64,000 nt of DNA from Scylla paramamosain (lineage: Eukaryota > Arthropoda > Malacostraca > Decapoda > Portunidae). Shown here one piece after another: positions 14,276 through 26,131 of the stretch. The position numbers were made by a program, and so were the translations under genes. Below the pieces are notes generated by a model, which saw nothing but the letters and a program-made list of their open reading frames with translations, was not told the origin of the DNA and searched no databases. The stretch spans positions 28,071,021 through 28,135,020 of the forward strand of contig NC_087151.1 in NCBI RefSeq assembly GCF_035594125.1, given 5' to 3'. Position 1 is the first letter of the stretch. Each line of letters begins with the position of its first letter.

Positions 14276-14787
14276 TGTTCCAGGGTGGTTTTGAATTATC
14301 AATTAGCGCTGGACACTGTTCATTAGTTTCTTACCTTTGTATAATAGGTAAAGTCACTTGGTGAGTTTTTGTGGTTTTCAGTTGAATGTCAAAAGGTGAA
14401 CGTATAAAAATAGGTATATTTAGATATATGTACAGAGTTCTGGAGAAGGGTGTGGCGCGTACGGGACAACGGATGTCCTCTGCGTGGTACAGCGTTACAC
14501 CCTGGCAAGAGACTGCCGGAGCCGGCACAAGGGACGCTTAGCGCCTTCAAAAAGTGCTGACAGTAGAAATAGGGGCGGGTTCACCGCACTCACAGTACAT
14601 GAATATATTCATAATTATAACTTTCTAATTACATAAATAAGGCAAGGAAAAAGCTACTTATAGCTAAGAGTAATACATGCCAAAATACATTAGGGAGAGA
14701 TTAACTATGGAGAATACTTAGATACTATAATGTAGGTGATACCGATTACTTATCGATGGCAATAAAAGGAGTACGGAAAGTTCCATG

Positions 14788-14818
<31 letters not shown>

Positions 14819-14969
14819 ACGTAGGGTGGCGTGATCATATCCGCCCCAGCCTTATGCGCCAACACCCACTATCTACACTTATGCATATATGTATACATAC
14901 ACTTATATTGCTAATCAGGCAAGGCATTATAAATACAATACATATTATTAATCATGTGACACCGTTACA
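14276..14969 (-). repeat. 3' LTR of the Gypsy element
   Basis: It matches 21973-22671 over its whole length. The plus strand begins TGTTCCAGGGTGG and ends CCGTTACA. It includes a (GT)n tract at about 14785-14818 and the phrase GTGTGGCGCGTACGGGACAA. Confidence 0.95.
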
Positions 14970-15022
14970 TCGCTCGGTCACCTACTTGACGCGTCCTCAC
15001 GAATACAGTGTACCTAACCATG

Positions 15023-16846
15023 TTATGTGTATGAAACTCCTTCATTAAGACGTTTACGTCTACTATCAAGATATATAAACAAATATAAGGCTTTCCTAAC
15101 ACACACATATAAGAATTTTAACAAAAACATTAAAATAAGGCAAGGTGTCAGGACACTTGGATAGAGAATCCCAGGTTTCAGATATACTGGTAAAGATGTC
15201 TCTAGAGCCTCTGAAAACTCTTCTGTGTTTGAGAAGGAAAGAGTGGATAAGGAGTTTGTTATAAAAGAAATCCTTGACTTTGTCAAATTCTCCAGGGAGG
15301 TGACAGGGAAAGCCCTATATGAAAGGTCTGTCGTAAAAGCTAAGTGAATCCTAGAAGGGTAAGTGGTTAGTTTACTAGAACGTACGTGACAAGCATCTTG
15401 TACCGCATAATGTTCTAGAACCTCCTCATAGGTGGTCCCTTCTGGGGAAGTCACTGAGACATAAAAGTTTTCTGTGAAATAAAAGTAATGATATCCATGA
15501 AAATTACAATGGAAAATGGGTTTTGAAAACACATGCTTGTATGGACAGTGTTAGAGCTGCAGACGCCTCTGAACGTGTCAAGACGACTTCACAAATACCT
15601 TTTACTACAGGTAAGAAGGCAAATTGGATACTTGAACAATGGTACAAATGTAAGTATGAAGATTTACAACGTTTTAATTCAGTTAAATCTCCAATTGTAT
15701 ACTGTATAATGAAAAGTCCTTGGCTATTAGCACTAAGGAAGGATTCATGTCCAATGTCATCACTGAATTATTAACGGAAAATGGAAAAGGTTTAATCTCA
15801 TAGGCCTCAAAATGATCCTGAGATTTAAAAGGTATGTTTACAATTATTGCATCTGTGGTCAAGGTAGCTTCTAGCAATGGATAGTAATATTAGATCATGT
15901 CCGCTGCATACACTGGTGTCAATTTGTAGGTTGACTGACCAATTTCTATTTTGTGAAGCAAATCCTCAACAGGAAATAGTGAAGTTGTTACCCTGCCATT
16001 GACAGCATCCATGTTGCGAATTATCGCTTCATTAATGGAGAGAACTGAACCCAAGGAAGTTTCAAATACATGCAAAGCTTGATCTATAACCACAACGTGA
16101 TTTATCACATCTAAACTATGTAAGGCATTATCAAGCACAGTTGTTAAATCGTTCGAGTACTGTAATAACTCATTGAGGTTAGATTCTAATTTAACTATTT
16201 TATTGTGATGTAGGTTCAGGACCTTCTTATTAGTAGCTGCAACCGTTATTAGTTGATCATAATGTTTCCTTAAATCCTGTACATCGTCGTCCAAGGTGGT
16301 GCCAAAAAGATATTGAGACAATTGTCCCAACCCCTTTATGAGTCCTCCTTTGGTACGAGCGTGCACTGGATGAAGGTTGTAGCCATGCTGAGATTGGTTC
16401 AATTTCCCATACAAGAATTCTACCCTTGCTTTTAAAGCTTTGATTATGGTTTGAGAGAAAACTTGCGTCTGTCTATGCGTTTCATCAGCAAGTAAGGATT
16501 CCAATTCCTGTAAGGAGTTATCCAAAGTTTTTGAGACTGTGTTGAGGTCCGAAGGTACGGAAAATAAGGTAGAAAAAGGATATCAAACCAGAAGAACATC
16601 TTCTATTAAGGTTACTTCCCCAAGATGAGTGGTGAGAGCCCCCGGTTTGACATGCAACGCAGTGGACGCTTGTAGCACTTGCAGCATGCTCAAGTAGGTA
16701 ACCAGGAGGCCCAGTGCCATCTGTAAGTAATGCAGGCAATTAGCTGCGTGAGCGAAGGTTATACCTATGTGTCTTTGTAGTGTTAGTAGAACTATCGTTT
16801 GTAACCTCATCAGAAGTACTCTCTGTTGATGAATCGATCTGAGCAT
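15023..16846 (-). pseudogene. env: Envelope-like gene of the Gypsy element (baculovirus F / errantivirus Env type), broken
   Basis: Members of this family are membrane fusion glycoproteins. Here the coding sequence survives as separate frames: 16846-16583 (hydrophobic N-terminal part), 16525-15890, 15877-15683 and 15532-15023. The 16525-15890 segment holds a glycine-rich stretch, GGLIKGLGQLSQYLFG, followed by acidic residues. This resembles the fusion-peptide region just after the cleavage site of baculovirus F and insect errantivirus envelopes, and it is followed by a heptad-like, helix-prone region. The last segment has a hydrophobic span near its end (LTPCLILMFLLKFLYVCV), fitting a transmembrane anchor. 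No clear basic cleavage motif precedes the glycine-rich stretch. Frameshifts lie near 16570, between 15890 and 15877, and between 15683 and 15532. The call rests on position after pol, the fusion-region pattern and the anchor. Confidence 0.75.
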
Positions 16847-16874
16847 TAGTCTTCAAAAAGCTGATCATTATGTA

Positions 16875-17215
16875 CTATCTCAACAGTGTTAAGAAGATGG
16901 TCATACACCTCAGATTTGTTACCATGTAACTGGCGAACAACCGAGCGTGGACCACTAAATTTTTGGGAGATTTTGGAGGTCCTGTCTGGATGACGAACTT
17001 TAACTGTCTCCAACCTGTATCGTGACAGGGGGTCACACGTTTGTGTTGTCGAGTCATCATTTCTGCCCTAGAAGCTTGTAGCCTACTTCGGACTTTAGCA
17101 TGAATATCTTTGAAAACATGCATATGTTGTTTAACATAGTCATCTACGTTGTAAACCGGAATTTGTGGACTTGTCGATAAATCATAAGCAAGATTTTTAT
17201 CTTCACCATACGATG
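16875..17215 (-). pseudogene. Integrase C-terminal remnant of the Gypsy element
   Basis: The frame has the phrase PVYNVDDYVKQHMHVFKDIH followed by a basic segment that, in Gypsy integrases, sits after the catalytic core. The preceding RNase H frame stops at the conserved GRVAR just before it. The zinc-binding H2C2 part and almost all of the DDE core are therefore missing, which I read as an internal deletion of several hundred bases near 17210-17225. Confidence 0.75.
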
Positions 17216-17223
17216 GTACAGTA

Positions 17224-17515
17224 CTATCGTGCCACTCGTCCAGTTAAATCTTTCCCTTTGAACAGTTCAGTTACGGGTGCATGATCCGTGTAGACTGTCA
17301 TTGGGTATCCAAGGATAATGTCCTTAGAATGTTTTAAAGCCCAAACTACAGCAAGTGTTTCTTGATGAGTGACAGAGTAATTGGACTTCGCTGAATTAAG
17401 CACACAACTTGCATATGCTATTCCATAGTTTTTGCCTCTGGCATCTGTCTGCATCAGTACTGCTCCTAATCCTAGAGAAGAAGAATCTGTGCAAATAATG
17501 AACGGTTCTGAATGC
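17224..17515 (-). pseudogene. Gypsy RNase H region
   Basis: Retroviral-type RNase H degrades the RNA strand of the RNA/DNA hybrid during replication. The frame shows the first catalytic aspartate in CTDSSSLGLGAVL (about 17470-17510), then VTHQETLAVVWALKH and VYTDHAPV. It is out of frame with the RT segment upstream, with a shift near 17520, so pol is not translatable through this point. Confidence 0.85.
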
Positions 17516-17524
17516 TCTCGGAAA

Positions 17525-18410
17525 GCAAGTACAGGTTAGTAGTGATTTTAATTCATTGAAACTTTGCTCATGAGCAGCCTCCCAATGGGAAGCAACATCC
17601 TTTTTAAGGAGTTTAGTAAGTGGGGATGCAATTGCAACAAAATTCTTGATGAAAGGACGGAAATATCCCGCAAGGCCTAGGAAAGATCTGACGTTCTCCA
17701 CCGATTTAGGTTGAGGAAACTTCTGTACAGCCATGACCTTTTCATCCACCGTGTGGATTCCTTCACCATCGACTACATGGCCAAGAAATTTTATTTTGGC
17801 TTTTGGAAATTCCCATTTAGAAAGCTTTGCTTTAAGTCCAGCTTCTTCAAGCTTCTGGAGGACTAATTTTAAACTCTCCAGATGGGACTCTTGATCCTTA
17901 CTAGCGATGATTATATCATCCAGGTATGCAAGCACGGTTTTGCCAGGTAAACCCGTGAAAATACTGCTAAACGGAATGTTAACGGAGCGGATTTTAATCC
18001 AAAAGGCATGTGTAACCATTCGTAATGGCCGCTAGGCGTACTGAACGCCGTTATTTCCCGTGAAGTGGGGGGTAAGGGAAACTGCCAGTATCCTGACAAC
18101 AGGTCTAAACTAGAGAAAATTTTGTTTCCACGACCTAAGGACATTAGAAGGTCGCTCAGGACAGGTAAAGGATAATGATCATCCACTGTGACATCATTAA
18201 CCCGCCGGAAGTCGATTACCGGCCTGAAAGATTTATCTTTCTTGGGAACCAAAAAGATTGGTGAATTTCAAGGAGAGCACTATTCTTGAATCACTCCCTT
18301 GTCAATCATGTCATGAATCATGTCATCTACAGTCGCTCTCTGACTATGAGGAAGACGATAAGCTGGTATATATATATATACTGGCTTAGTGTTTGGTTTT
18401 AACCTAATGT
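17525..18410 (-). pseudogene. Gypsy reverse transcriptase region, frameshifted
   Basis: The order is YRLPHSQR (about 18345), NSPIFLVPKKDKSFRPVIDF, LDLLSGYWQ, MPFGLKSAP, then after a frameshift near 17980 LAYLDDIII with the catalytic YLDD at 17915-17926, then FLGHVV and FLGLAGYFRPFIKNF. Two stop codons precede NSPIF (near 18265-18280). Residue patterns place it in the Gypsy superfamily rather than Copia or BEL. Confidence 0.9.
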
Positions 18411-18435
18411 GGTGTTTCGCTCGATCAGTCACACC

Positions 18436-19458
18436 TTAGGATTCTCCAGGTAGTGCCAGGACGTTGCAATACTTCCCCAATAAGTCCAAGAGCACGGGTC
18501 TCATTTCGGGGTAGTCCACAACATTGACAAACGAACATAGGGTTGGCGCCTGCCCCAGCTCGGTGTCAACAGCAGACTGACTCACCGAGGAGACGCAGGC
18601 TCCAGGCAGAATACTGGGTTCTGGTACCACTTTCTTGTCATAAACCAGGCACTTTCCAAGGAAAAGACCTTGTTTGATCCTTACAGAACTTCCAGTAGTG
18701 TTCACCACCAAGGCATCAGTGACATGACCCTTTCTAATTGTGGAAAGAGTCGATTCAACAGCCAATCGCCTGACATTACCTATACCTTCAAGACAGATGT
18801 CACTGCCTACAGGAGCTTCTGGAACACGCATTGTAATCCGTTTTGCCACACGAGCAGGAATGTCATAATCGGAATTGACAATTGCTTTTGCTTCCCTCCA
18901 TGCTTCTGTTATATCCTTATCTCTCATAGGAGACCGGACAGATGGAATCGTTTGAGGCTCCCCATTGGATCTTTGTCCCTTCCGTGATAAAGAACCGTTT
19001 CTGGGTTGCCTGGAAACCAAAGGTGCAGGATGTTTCATCCCTTCCAGATGTCGTCCGCAGTACATGACTGTATTTTGCTTTGGATAGATTACTATCTGGT
19101 GAGACTTCATGGCTCTTAGCCCTAACAAGCCGACAGAAGGAAGTTTAAAGTTACTGACTACATAGAAATCAGTTTGAATAGGATGAGTATTCTTAGATAG
19201 CCTTATTGGTAAGGAAATTATTCCTAGGATTTTTAGGGCTGATCCAGTGACACCAGAAAGATTCAAGTCACTTGGACGGGACATCCATTTACCACCGCGT
19301 GAATTCCGTTTCAGAATCTTGTAAGATTCTTCAGAGATCACGTTTACCGTTGCTCCAGTGTCTACAGCCAAAGATAAGCGATGCTTACCTACCCTATTTG
19401 GTAATGGCATTATGTCTGTTTGGTTGTCGACAGCATTTATAGTTGAATACACTGACAT
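18436..19458 (-). CDS. pol: Gypsy aspartic protease and N-terminal pol segment
   Basis: The aspartic protease motif VDTGATVNVIS lies at about 19340-19370. The frame runs on for about 300 residues and ends before the RT. The pol frame is open further upstream to about 19550, so it overlaps the end of gag. It lies at +1 (equivalently -2) relative to gag, consistent with expression by ribosomal frameshifting. The assigned start at 19458 is only the first ATG; no independent start is implied. Confidence 0.8.
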   Translation of the reverse strand: MSVYSTINAVDNQTDIMPLPNRVGKHRLSLAVDTGATVNVISEESYKILKRNSRGGKWMSRPSDLNLSGVTGSALKILGIISLPIRLSKNTHPIQTDFYVVSNFKLPSVGLLGLRAMKSHQIVIYPKQNTVMYCGRHLEGMKHPAPLVSRQPRNGSLSRKGQRSNGEPQTIPSVRSPMRDKDITEAWREAKAIVNSDYDIPARVAKRITMRVPEAPVGSDICLEGIGNVRRLAVESTLSTIRKGHVTDALVVNTTGSSVRIKQGLFLGKCLVYDKKVVPEPSILPGACVSSVSQSAVDTELGQAPTLCSFVNVVDYPEMRPVLLDLLGKYCNVLALPGES

Positions 19459-19519
19459 GTCAGAAGAATGTGCTGCCTCAGCATCTTGCGCATTTAGATG
19501 TTTTAGTCGGGTTTGTTTA

Positions 19520-20575
19520 CTACAGTGCGCTGGTCTTCCCCCGACTGCTTTGTACTATTCTGACCTGTTTTTCAATTCTCATATTGATTATATCCTTACA
19601 TTGTTCTGACGAGTGTTTACACTGGCCATGTATGATGCAGTATTGGGTAGTGACATCCTTGTAGCATCTTGTCCTGCCTGTGTTCACATGGGGCGATACA
19701 CCTGTTCTTGGTCTAACAGAGAGATTATTCCCTTTTGCTTTGTTCTTTGAATCAGATTTATTTGATGCCAGTTTCTGGTCCTTTTGTTTTTTAAAGCATA
19801 TTTTTTCAACATGACCTATTTTATGGCAGTACGAACAGACATTTCCGGGCTTTGCCATGGCTGCCGCACAAGGTTCGGATTGGTCGTCACTCACTAGTGG
19901 AGCAACCAGTGAGATTTGAGTTTCCAGGGAAGAACCAGGTAGCCCCTTTTTTTCTCTAATCAAGACTGCAAGGTCAGCTACTGTGTCTCCCGGCTTAAAA
20001 CTGAAATAACTTGCGTTTTTCCTCACTTCCTCATTCACCAATGCCATGTAAAAGATAAATTCCAGAAGTCTTCTGAAATTTGTTTCTGTCATACTGTCTC
20101 CTTGGAACCAATTGTTAAGCTGTAAGACGTCCATGTAGTCTGTCACGAACTGGTGTGTCGGAATTAGTGCCTTCATTTCATGAAGAGAGTTAGCTTCAGC
20201 TGCTAACCTAACACTCACCTTGGATGCTAGTGCCATAAGATCAGTTTGGCTCTTATTCCCAAAAATTTTCAAGAAATTTTTCTTGAAATTAGCATAACTA
20301 GTCCCTATTTCACGCGGACTAAAAGCGCTGGTATTCATCATGCGTGATGCTTCTCCAGCCAATTTGGACTTGACGAAAAAGATCTTGTCTTCATCTGTGA
20401 TAGGATTTGATCTCATAACATCCTCACACGAACGGATGAAGTCATGAGCCCGTTCTTGCGGGCTTTCTCCACGAAATTCTGATATTGGTTCAGGAATAGG
20501 AAGTCCCTTAATTGTAGCAGATACATGCAAGGTATTAGGAGAGCCACTAGAGGCAGAAGCAGAAGCGTTAGACAT
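19520..20575 (-). CDS. gag: Gypsy Gag (capsid and nucleocapsid), intact
   Basis: The protein has 351 residues. The first 230 or so are a helical capsid-like region. A CCHC zinc knuckle, CSYCHKIGHVEKIC, begins near residue 247, and a lysine-rich tail is followed by a second Cys/His cluster. Such proteins package the element RNA in virus-like particles in the cytoplasm. The ATG at 20575 opens the frame with a Ser/Ala-rich start. The ORF has no breaks, unlike pol and env. Confidence 0.88.
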   Translation of the reverse strand: MSNASASASSGSPNTLHVSATIKGLPIPEPISEFRGESPQERAHDFIRSCEDVMRSNPITDEDKIFFVKSKLAGEASRMMNTSAFSPREIGTSYANFKKNFLKIFGNKSQTDLMALASKVSVRLAAEANSLHEMKALIPTHQFVTDYMDVLQLNNWFQGDSMTETNFRRLLEFIFYMALVNEEVRKNASYFSFKPGDTVADLAVLIREKKGLPGSSLETQISLVAPLVSDDQSEPCAAAMAKPGNVCSYCHKIGHVEKICFKKQKDQKLASNKSDSKNKAKGNNLSVRPRTGVSPHVNTGRTRCYKDVTTQYCIIHGQCKHSSEQCKDIINMRIEKQVRIVQSSRGKTSAL

Positions 20576-20608
20576 GGTCGCTACTGATAATGATGGGTAT
20601 TTATTTCC

Positions 20609-20770
20609 TTATCTTGTAATCAACACGTTCTCATCCTCATGAGACACGGTATTTACCACTGTAGTGGGTTTTTGTTCCGTTGATAATTCTTCTGATGATC
20701 TAGTATCACTATTCTCCACTTGGGAATGACACTCCGTTTCATAAACTTCAGCTAACTTAGCTTTAGCCAT
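20609..20770 (-). CDS. Small ORF upstream of gag (53 residues)
   Basis: An ATG at 20770 opens a frame ending at TAA (20609-20611), 33 bases before gag. Its composition is acidic and Ser/Thr-rich with no recognised domain. It may be an upstream leader ORF or chance. Confidence 0.3.
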   Translation of the reverse strand: MAKAKLAEVYETECHSQVENSDTRSSEELSTEQKPTTVVNTVSHEDENVLITR

Positions 20771-21181
20771 AAATGTGGTATTATTAACCTTCCTTAAATA
20801 GGTATTAATTACACACTTACATTACGTTTTCATCGTCCAAAGGCGCCTCCACCTTTAAAGAAAGAATGGTTAATACTGTTAGAAGCATGAAAATTTTAAG
20901 TTAGTTGAGGGACAGAAATGAAATTATTCTAGTTATCCCTAAACACTTGAGAGAAAACGAGAGCGGGCGCTTCGTCCATCTGAAAAAGAAAACGATATTT
21001 AAGAGGCGAACTAAATTATTTTAATTTCCACATAAGTAACATCACTGTGAAATAGGTAAGTTATACATGAACCCTAACAGTGTTTGCGTTACCACAAGTG
21101 TTTTATTTAATATTGGTGTGGTGTACCACTAAGTGTCTGTACTCACGACTGTAGCCGGAGAAATTCACACAAAAAAAAAAA

Positions 21182-21326
<145 letters not shown>

Positions 21327-21952
21327 TCTTCTTAGGAAGACTCCTTCCGTTTTGGGAAGCTCCTCTTAGGATAGTAGTGTCCTTGTAGAATCCTGCAGGA
21401 TTCCTGCAGGTGGGAGATGCGTTGGTTAGCGACGGGAATGTCTGCGCCGATGATGTCTTCGCCGAGAATCTACGACGAGTAATTAGACCGAGGGGAGACC
21501 AAAGAATTGTTAGGTTTCTCCCTGAGTCTTTTAAGTCTCCTTTTTTTTTTTTCTTTATAACAAGGAGAAGTGAATCTTGGGAGTGGCAGGCTGGGTGAGT
21601 AATATAAACAATAGCAACGTGGACTGCCCACACACTGTTAATTCTTACTATACTTCAATATTTCTCACTATATCCTTCTTCTATCTTACTTCGCTTCACC
21701 CCACTTTTCTAAAAAGAAAGAAAGAAAGAATGGGTGAGTAAGGCGAGACAGTTAGGTGCGTCGCTCTTGGCCGGGTGCGAGTGTTTTGGTGTGTCAGCAT
21801 AAGTTCTGTAAACAACACCGGCTCGCTCCTCTGCTCTCCTCACTACCCTGCCACTGTTCGCCGCTTTCTCCGTTCACTGTGTCTGTTCACCACTTGTTTT
21901 TCAACCACTGTTTATTGTTATTGCACTTGGCACTAGAGTTAGTTATTCGTAT

Positions 21953-21970
21953 CTCATTAAGCTGCCACCA
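21953..21970 (-). other. Predicted primer-binding site
   Basis: Two bases inside the 5' LTR the minus strand reads TGGTGGCAGCTTAATGAG, which begins with TGG as expected for pairing to a tRNA CCA end. The tRNA species was not assigned. Confidence 0.5.
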
Positions 21971-21972
21971 AA

Positions 21973-22671
21973 TGTTCCAGGGTGGTTTTGAATTATCAAT
22001 TAGCGCTGAACACTGTTCATTAGTTTCTTACCTTTGTATAATAGGTAAAGTCACTCTTGGTGAGTTTTTGTGGTTTTCAGGTGAATGTCAAAAGGTGAAC
22101 GTATAAAAATAGGTATATTTAGATATATGTACACAGAGTTCTGGAGAAGGGTGTGGCGCGTACGGGACAACGGATGTCCTCTGCGTGGTACAGCGTTACA
22201 CCCTGGCAAGAGACTGCCGGAGCCGGCAAAAGGGACGCTTAGCGCCTTCAAAAAGTGCTGACAGTAGAAATAGGGGCGGGTTGACCGCACTCACAGTACA
22301 TGAATATATTCATAATTATTACTCTAATTACATAAATAAGGCAAGGAAAAAGCTACTTATAGCTGAGAGTAATACATGCCAAAATACATTAGGAAGAGAT
22401 TAACTATGGAGAATACTTAGATACTATAATGTAGGTGATACCGATTACTTATCGATGGCAATAAAAGGAGTATGGAAAGTTCCATGGTGTGTGTGTGTGT
22501 GTGTGTGTATGTGTGACGTAGGGTGGCGTGATCATACCCGCCCCACCCTTTTATGCGCCAACACCCACTATCTACACTTATGCATATATGTATACATACA
22601 CTTGTATTGCTAATCAGGCAAGGCATTATAAATACAATACATATTATTATTAATTATATGACGCCGTTACA
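21973..22671 (-). repeat. 5' LTR of the Gypsy element
   Basis: It is the direct-repeat partner of 14276-14969, with the same TG/CA ends on the minus strand. It differs by small indels, including in the (GT)n tract and near TCACTCTTGGTGAG. Confidence 0.95.
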
Positions 22672-25119
22672 TATTTAGTAATATAGCAAATATATAAATA
22701 ATAATAAAAAAAAATCAGAATAGCCTAAAACAGTCAAATGAGCAAAATAATATATAAGAAAAAAAAAAAAGAAAGAGAAAAAAAAGTTTTGAACAACTAA
22801 CGCGGAAACTGAGTCCTTGTTACAATTATTACGCAAGATGCCCTCTTGCCTTAATTCCTCACCATGAGCTGTTGGAATGTGATGGGGTGTGGTGGTGGAT
22901 GGGTACTGGTGGTGGCTGTGTTTGTCAAGATAGTGATGTTTGTGGGGAAACTGATGGGTGTGGTGATGCCTGGGTAATGGTGGTGATGACGCTGTGTTGC
23001 TGTTGTGTCATTCTTGGACATCATCACATTATTTTAGACATAACAGCATCACAGCCTCATTATCTTATATCTAACAGCATCACAGGATACCTTAGACATC
23101 ACAGCATTATCTTACACCTAAAGGTCTGTCCACACCAGGAAACATTGGAAACAGTTTGCAAACTGTTTCGTGGAAACTGTTTGCATACAGTAATAATAAT
23201 AATAACTGAAGAAGAAGGTAGATAGGTAGAGACATTGAGAGATAAGGAGAGATAGATGGCTAGATTACGTTATGTTTGGTAGATAGATAAGTGGGCAGAC
23301 TGATGTGTTGACAACTACATTAATAGACAGACAGATAAATTAACATATTTATAAGCACAGCCTGCAAAACTATCACTAATGTGAAAAAAAAAATGAAAAC
23401 CCTAGCAAGTGAAAAATAAATAAAAATGCCAGAAATGAGGCAATTAGGTATTCGAGAAGCTAATTCTTCTATTTATTCATGTCTACACTTAGTAAAAATT
23501 AAAAAAAAGATTACTTTAAATATTCATGTGGCCAGCTGTGGTGTGCCTAAGCTCCTGGAGTGTAGCACAAAACTGTCCCTTTCTCTCAGGGGCTGATGGG
23601 GCTAAGAGTGTGGATAACTGTGTGTGTGTGCTGGCTTGTCTGGGCCATCCCATGTGGGGTTGCCAGACTGACATTGAGACAGACACACCAACTATCACCT
23701 AGTTACTTGATGATTCACTGAGTCATTGCAGTCCCCATGGTTAGGTTAGGGGAAACCAAAGACCCCATGGGGAGATTTTTCTCTAGAGTGAGAAAGGAGG
23801 GCAGGATGACTTGGAGGGCAGCAAATGGATGGCTCTGAGACTACCACATGATTTTGATTCTTGGAATTTTTCCATTCTCAGAGCTCATGATGTCAGACTA
23901 GGGATGTGGAATTTTATATTTTTTAAAGCTTTTATTTTCACTTTTACATGCACTTTCTACAACTCTATAGGGTGTGTAATACATAAGTACTTCTTTACAT
24001 TACAAATATCTATAAATAAACAAGAATTGTACATTTAACCCTAGAGAACTAATCTCGGGTGTGAGACACCTGGGGCTAGTGAAGTCATGCTGATCAAGTA
24101 ATGTTCCCATGTGACAACTGCCATGTACTTTTCAGTACCTTCAGTGTTTCACAAACTCAGACAAAGGTGAGTCACGTTTCTCCGCTGCGTGCACCAGTTT
24201 TTTTCCATAAATTACCATTCAGGTGCCTTACACCCGAGTTTACTGCTCCCGTTTTATTTACAGATTGGGTTTCTAACACCCTAGTTTAGTTGGATTAGTC
24301 TCAGAGTAGAGCTAATCCATCTGGGAGAAAACTACAAAAGAAGGAAATCAGCAGTTTAGTTTTTTTTTTTTTATGAATATTTTTCTAAATTGTCATTTAA
24401 AAAAAAAATTTCATACTTAATTTTTTTTAATTAATTGAAAAAATGTAATTAAGGGAAAAAGTAATAAATAATAGGTCTAGGTATTAGTTATATACTGAAA
24501 ATTAAGTGTGTTAATGTTTACTTTAATAAATCTGTGTATTTGGTATGGTTTTTCAATTTTCCAAAATGGGTGTGAGAAACCCAAGTTTAGTGATAGTGTA
24601 ACTGGGAAACAAGTTTAATGATCTAGGGTTAAGAAAATGGATGTGCATCTGGCACTATTCCACATCTCAAGGCTATGGCTACTACACCTGCAGTTCTCAA
24701 AGAATAGAACTTACTATGAATTTTACAACTTTCAGTTATCCTTTCCGATTACTCTGAAGTCTTGTTTCCTATTTTTTATGCCTTACTGATTATAGATTTG
24801 ATAAGTAATTTCACAGGAGAAAGTAACATTTTTTTATGATGATTTTTTGGGAAACACAGCAGCCCGCCCTGTGTAGCCAATTCTGCAACATTTATAACCA
24901 AAATCTTTATCCCTCCAATACTGTAGCTTTCAATTTCACTTTATTGCTTTGACATTATATGTATGTTGACATGGACATCGAAATACCAAATCCCCTAAGT
25001 ATGTCTCGGTTTCTACAAAAGTATTCAGTCTATAATAACTCCAAGCCCAAAACAGGTATGTGTATGAAAACATTCACTCCTGACCTGCCAAAATATTCTT
25101 TGTTACTGTTAGTAACAAG

Positions 25120-25121
<2 letters not shown>
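22672..25121. other. No gene recognised
   Basis: AT-rich sequence with GGTGGT-rich patches at 22880-23000. A perfect 22-bp palindrome lies at 23148-23169, next to GGTCTGTCCACACCAGGAAA, which resembles one end of a DNA transposon; no partner end was found. Nothing supports an exon. Confidence 0.4.

Positions 25122-25210
<89 letters not shown>
25122..25210. repeat. (AT)n microsatellite
   Basis: About 90 bp of AT dinucleotides. Confidence 0.96.
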
Positions 25211-25212
<2 letters not shown>

Positions 25213-26131
25213 AACAAAATTGAAGGCCATAATGTGGCTCAAAAACTTAATTGTATATATGTACTAAATACTTTACAGGTTAAAAAAAAAACTTACACCA
25301 CTACAAAATCTGCAAAAATTCCTTCACTGCTGGTGTGCACCTTTCACCAGGAAAGTTAGTGAATAGAATGACGGGAAGTGGAGACACATAAAGGAATGCA
25401 GGTGGCTTGTTCTGCTTTCAGGTTCATAGGAAACCAGCCACTAACACTAATTGGCTGGCTGGCCTGTGCTGTACCCACAAGCAGCAGCAGCAGCAGCCCT
25501 GAGGTCCCTTGAGGCACCCTAAGACACCAGTGTGGTGCAGAGGTATTGTCTTTTCCTGACTCGCCACATGAATGAGGCACCAAATTTTCCTTGTATTCAG
25601 CCCTACTGGCTCAATGCTTCATGAAGCAAGATCTTTTCTGTTATTTATTCCTACCCTGTCTTGGCATAATTCTGGCAGGTTACCTAGCAAGCACATGTAC
25701 CTTCCTCCATCACAACTGAGGACCTGCCTTCCAGCCCTGACTTATGTACATCTTCCAGCCATCAGACTCTGTACCTCCCTGACCTGCAGTGTGCCACTCT
25801 GTCCATCACATCACTACACTGCCCTGCTCTGTCTCTACAATCTGAACACAATAACTGGCACATAACATTTCCTTTGTTCTCTCTTCACTGACCCATGTCA
25901 CAACAATTCCTTGCACTCTTCCCTTCCCTCCCTCCCTCTTTAATTCCCTTCTTGCTCTGACATAGCTGCAGCAGCAGCGGCAGCAGCAGCAGCAGCAGCC
26001 AGGAAGCACTGCTGCTGTGTCTGGGGCTGAGTGTCACACATGGCTGCTTGCAGCCCCCCCACCACCCCCCCAGCAGCCATCCCTGCAGCCCCTGCTGGCC
26101 CCTCACACATCCTGTAGAGGCTGGGCTCCGA

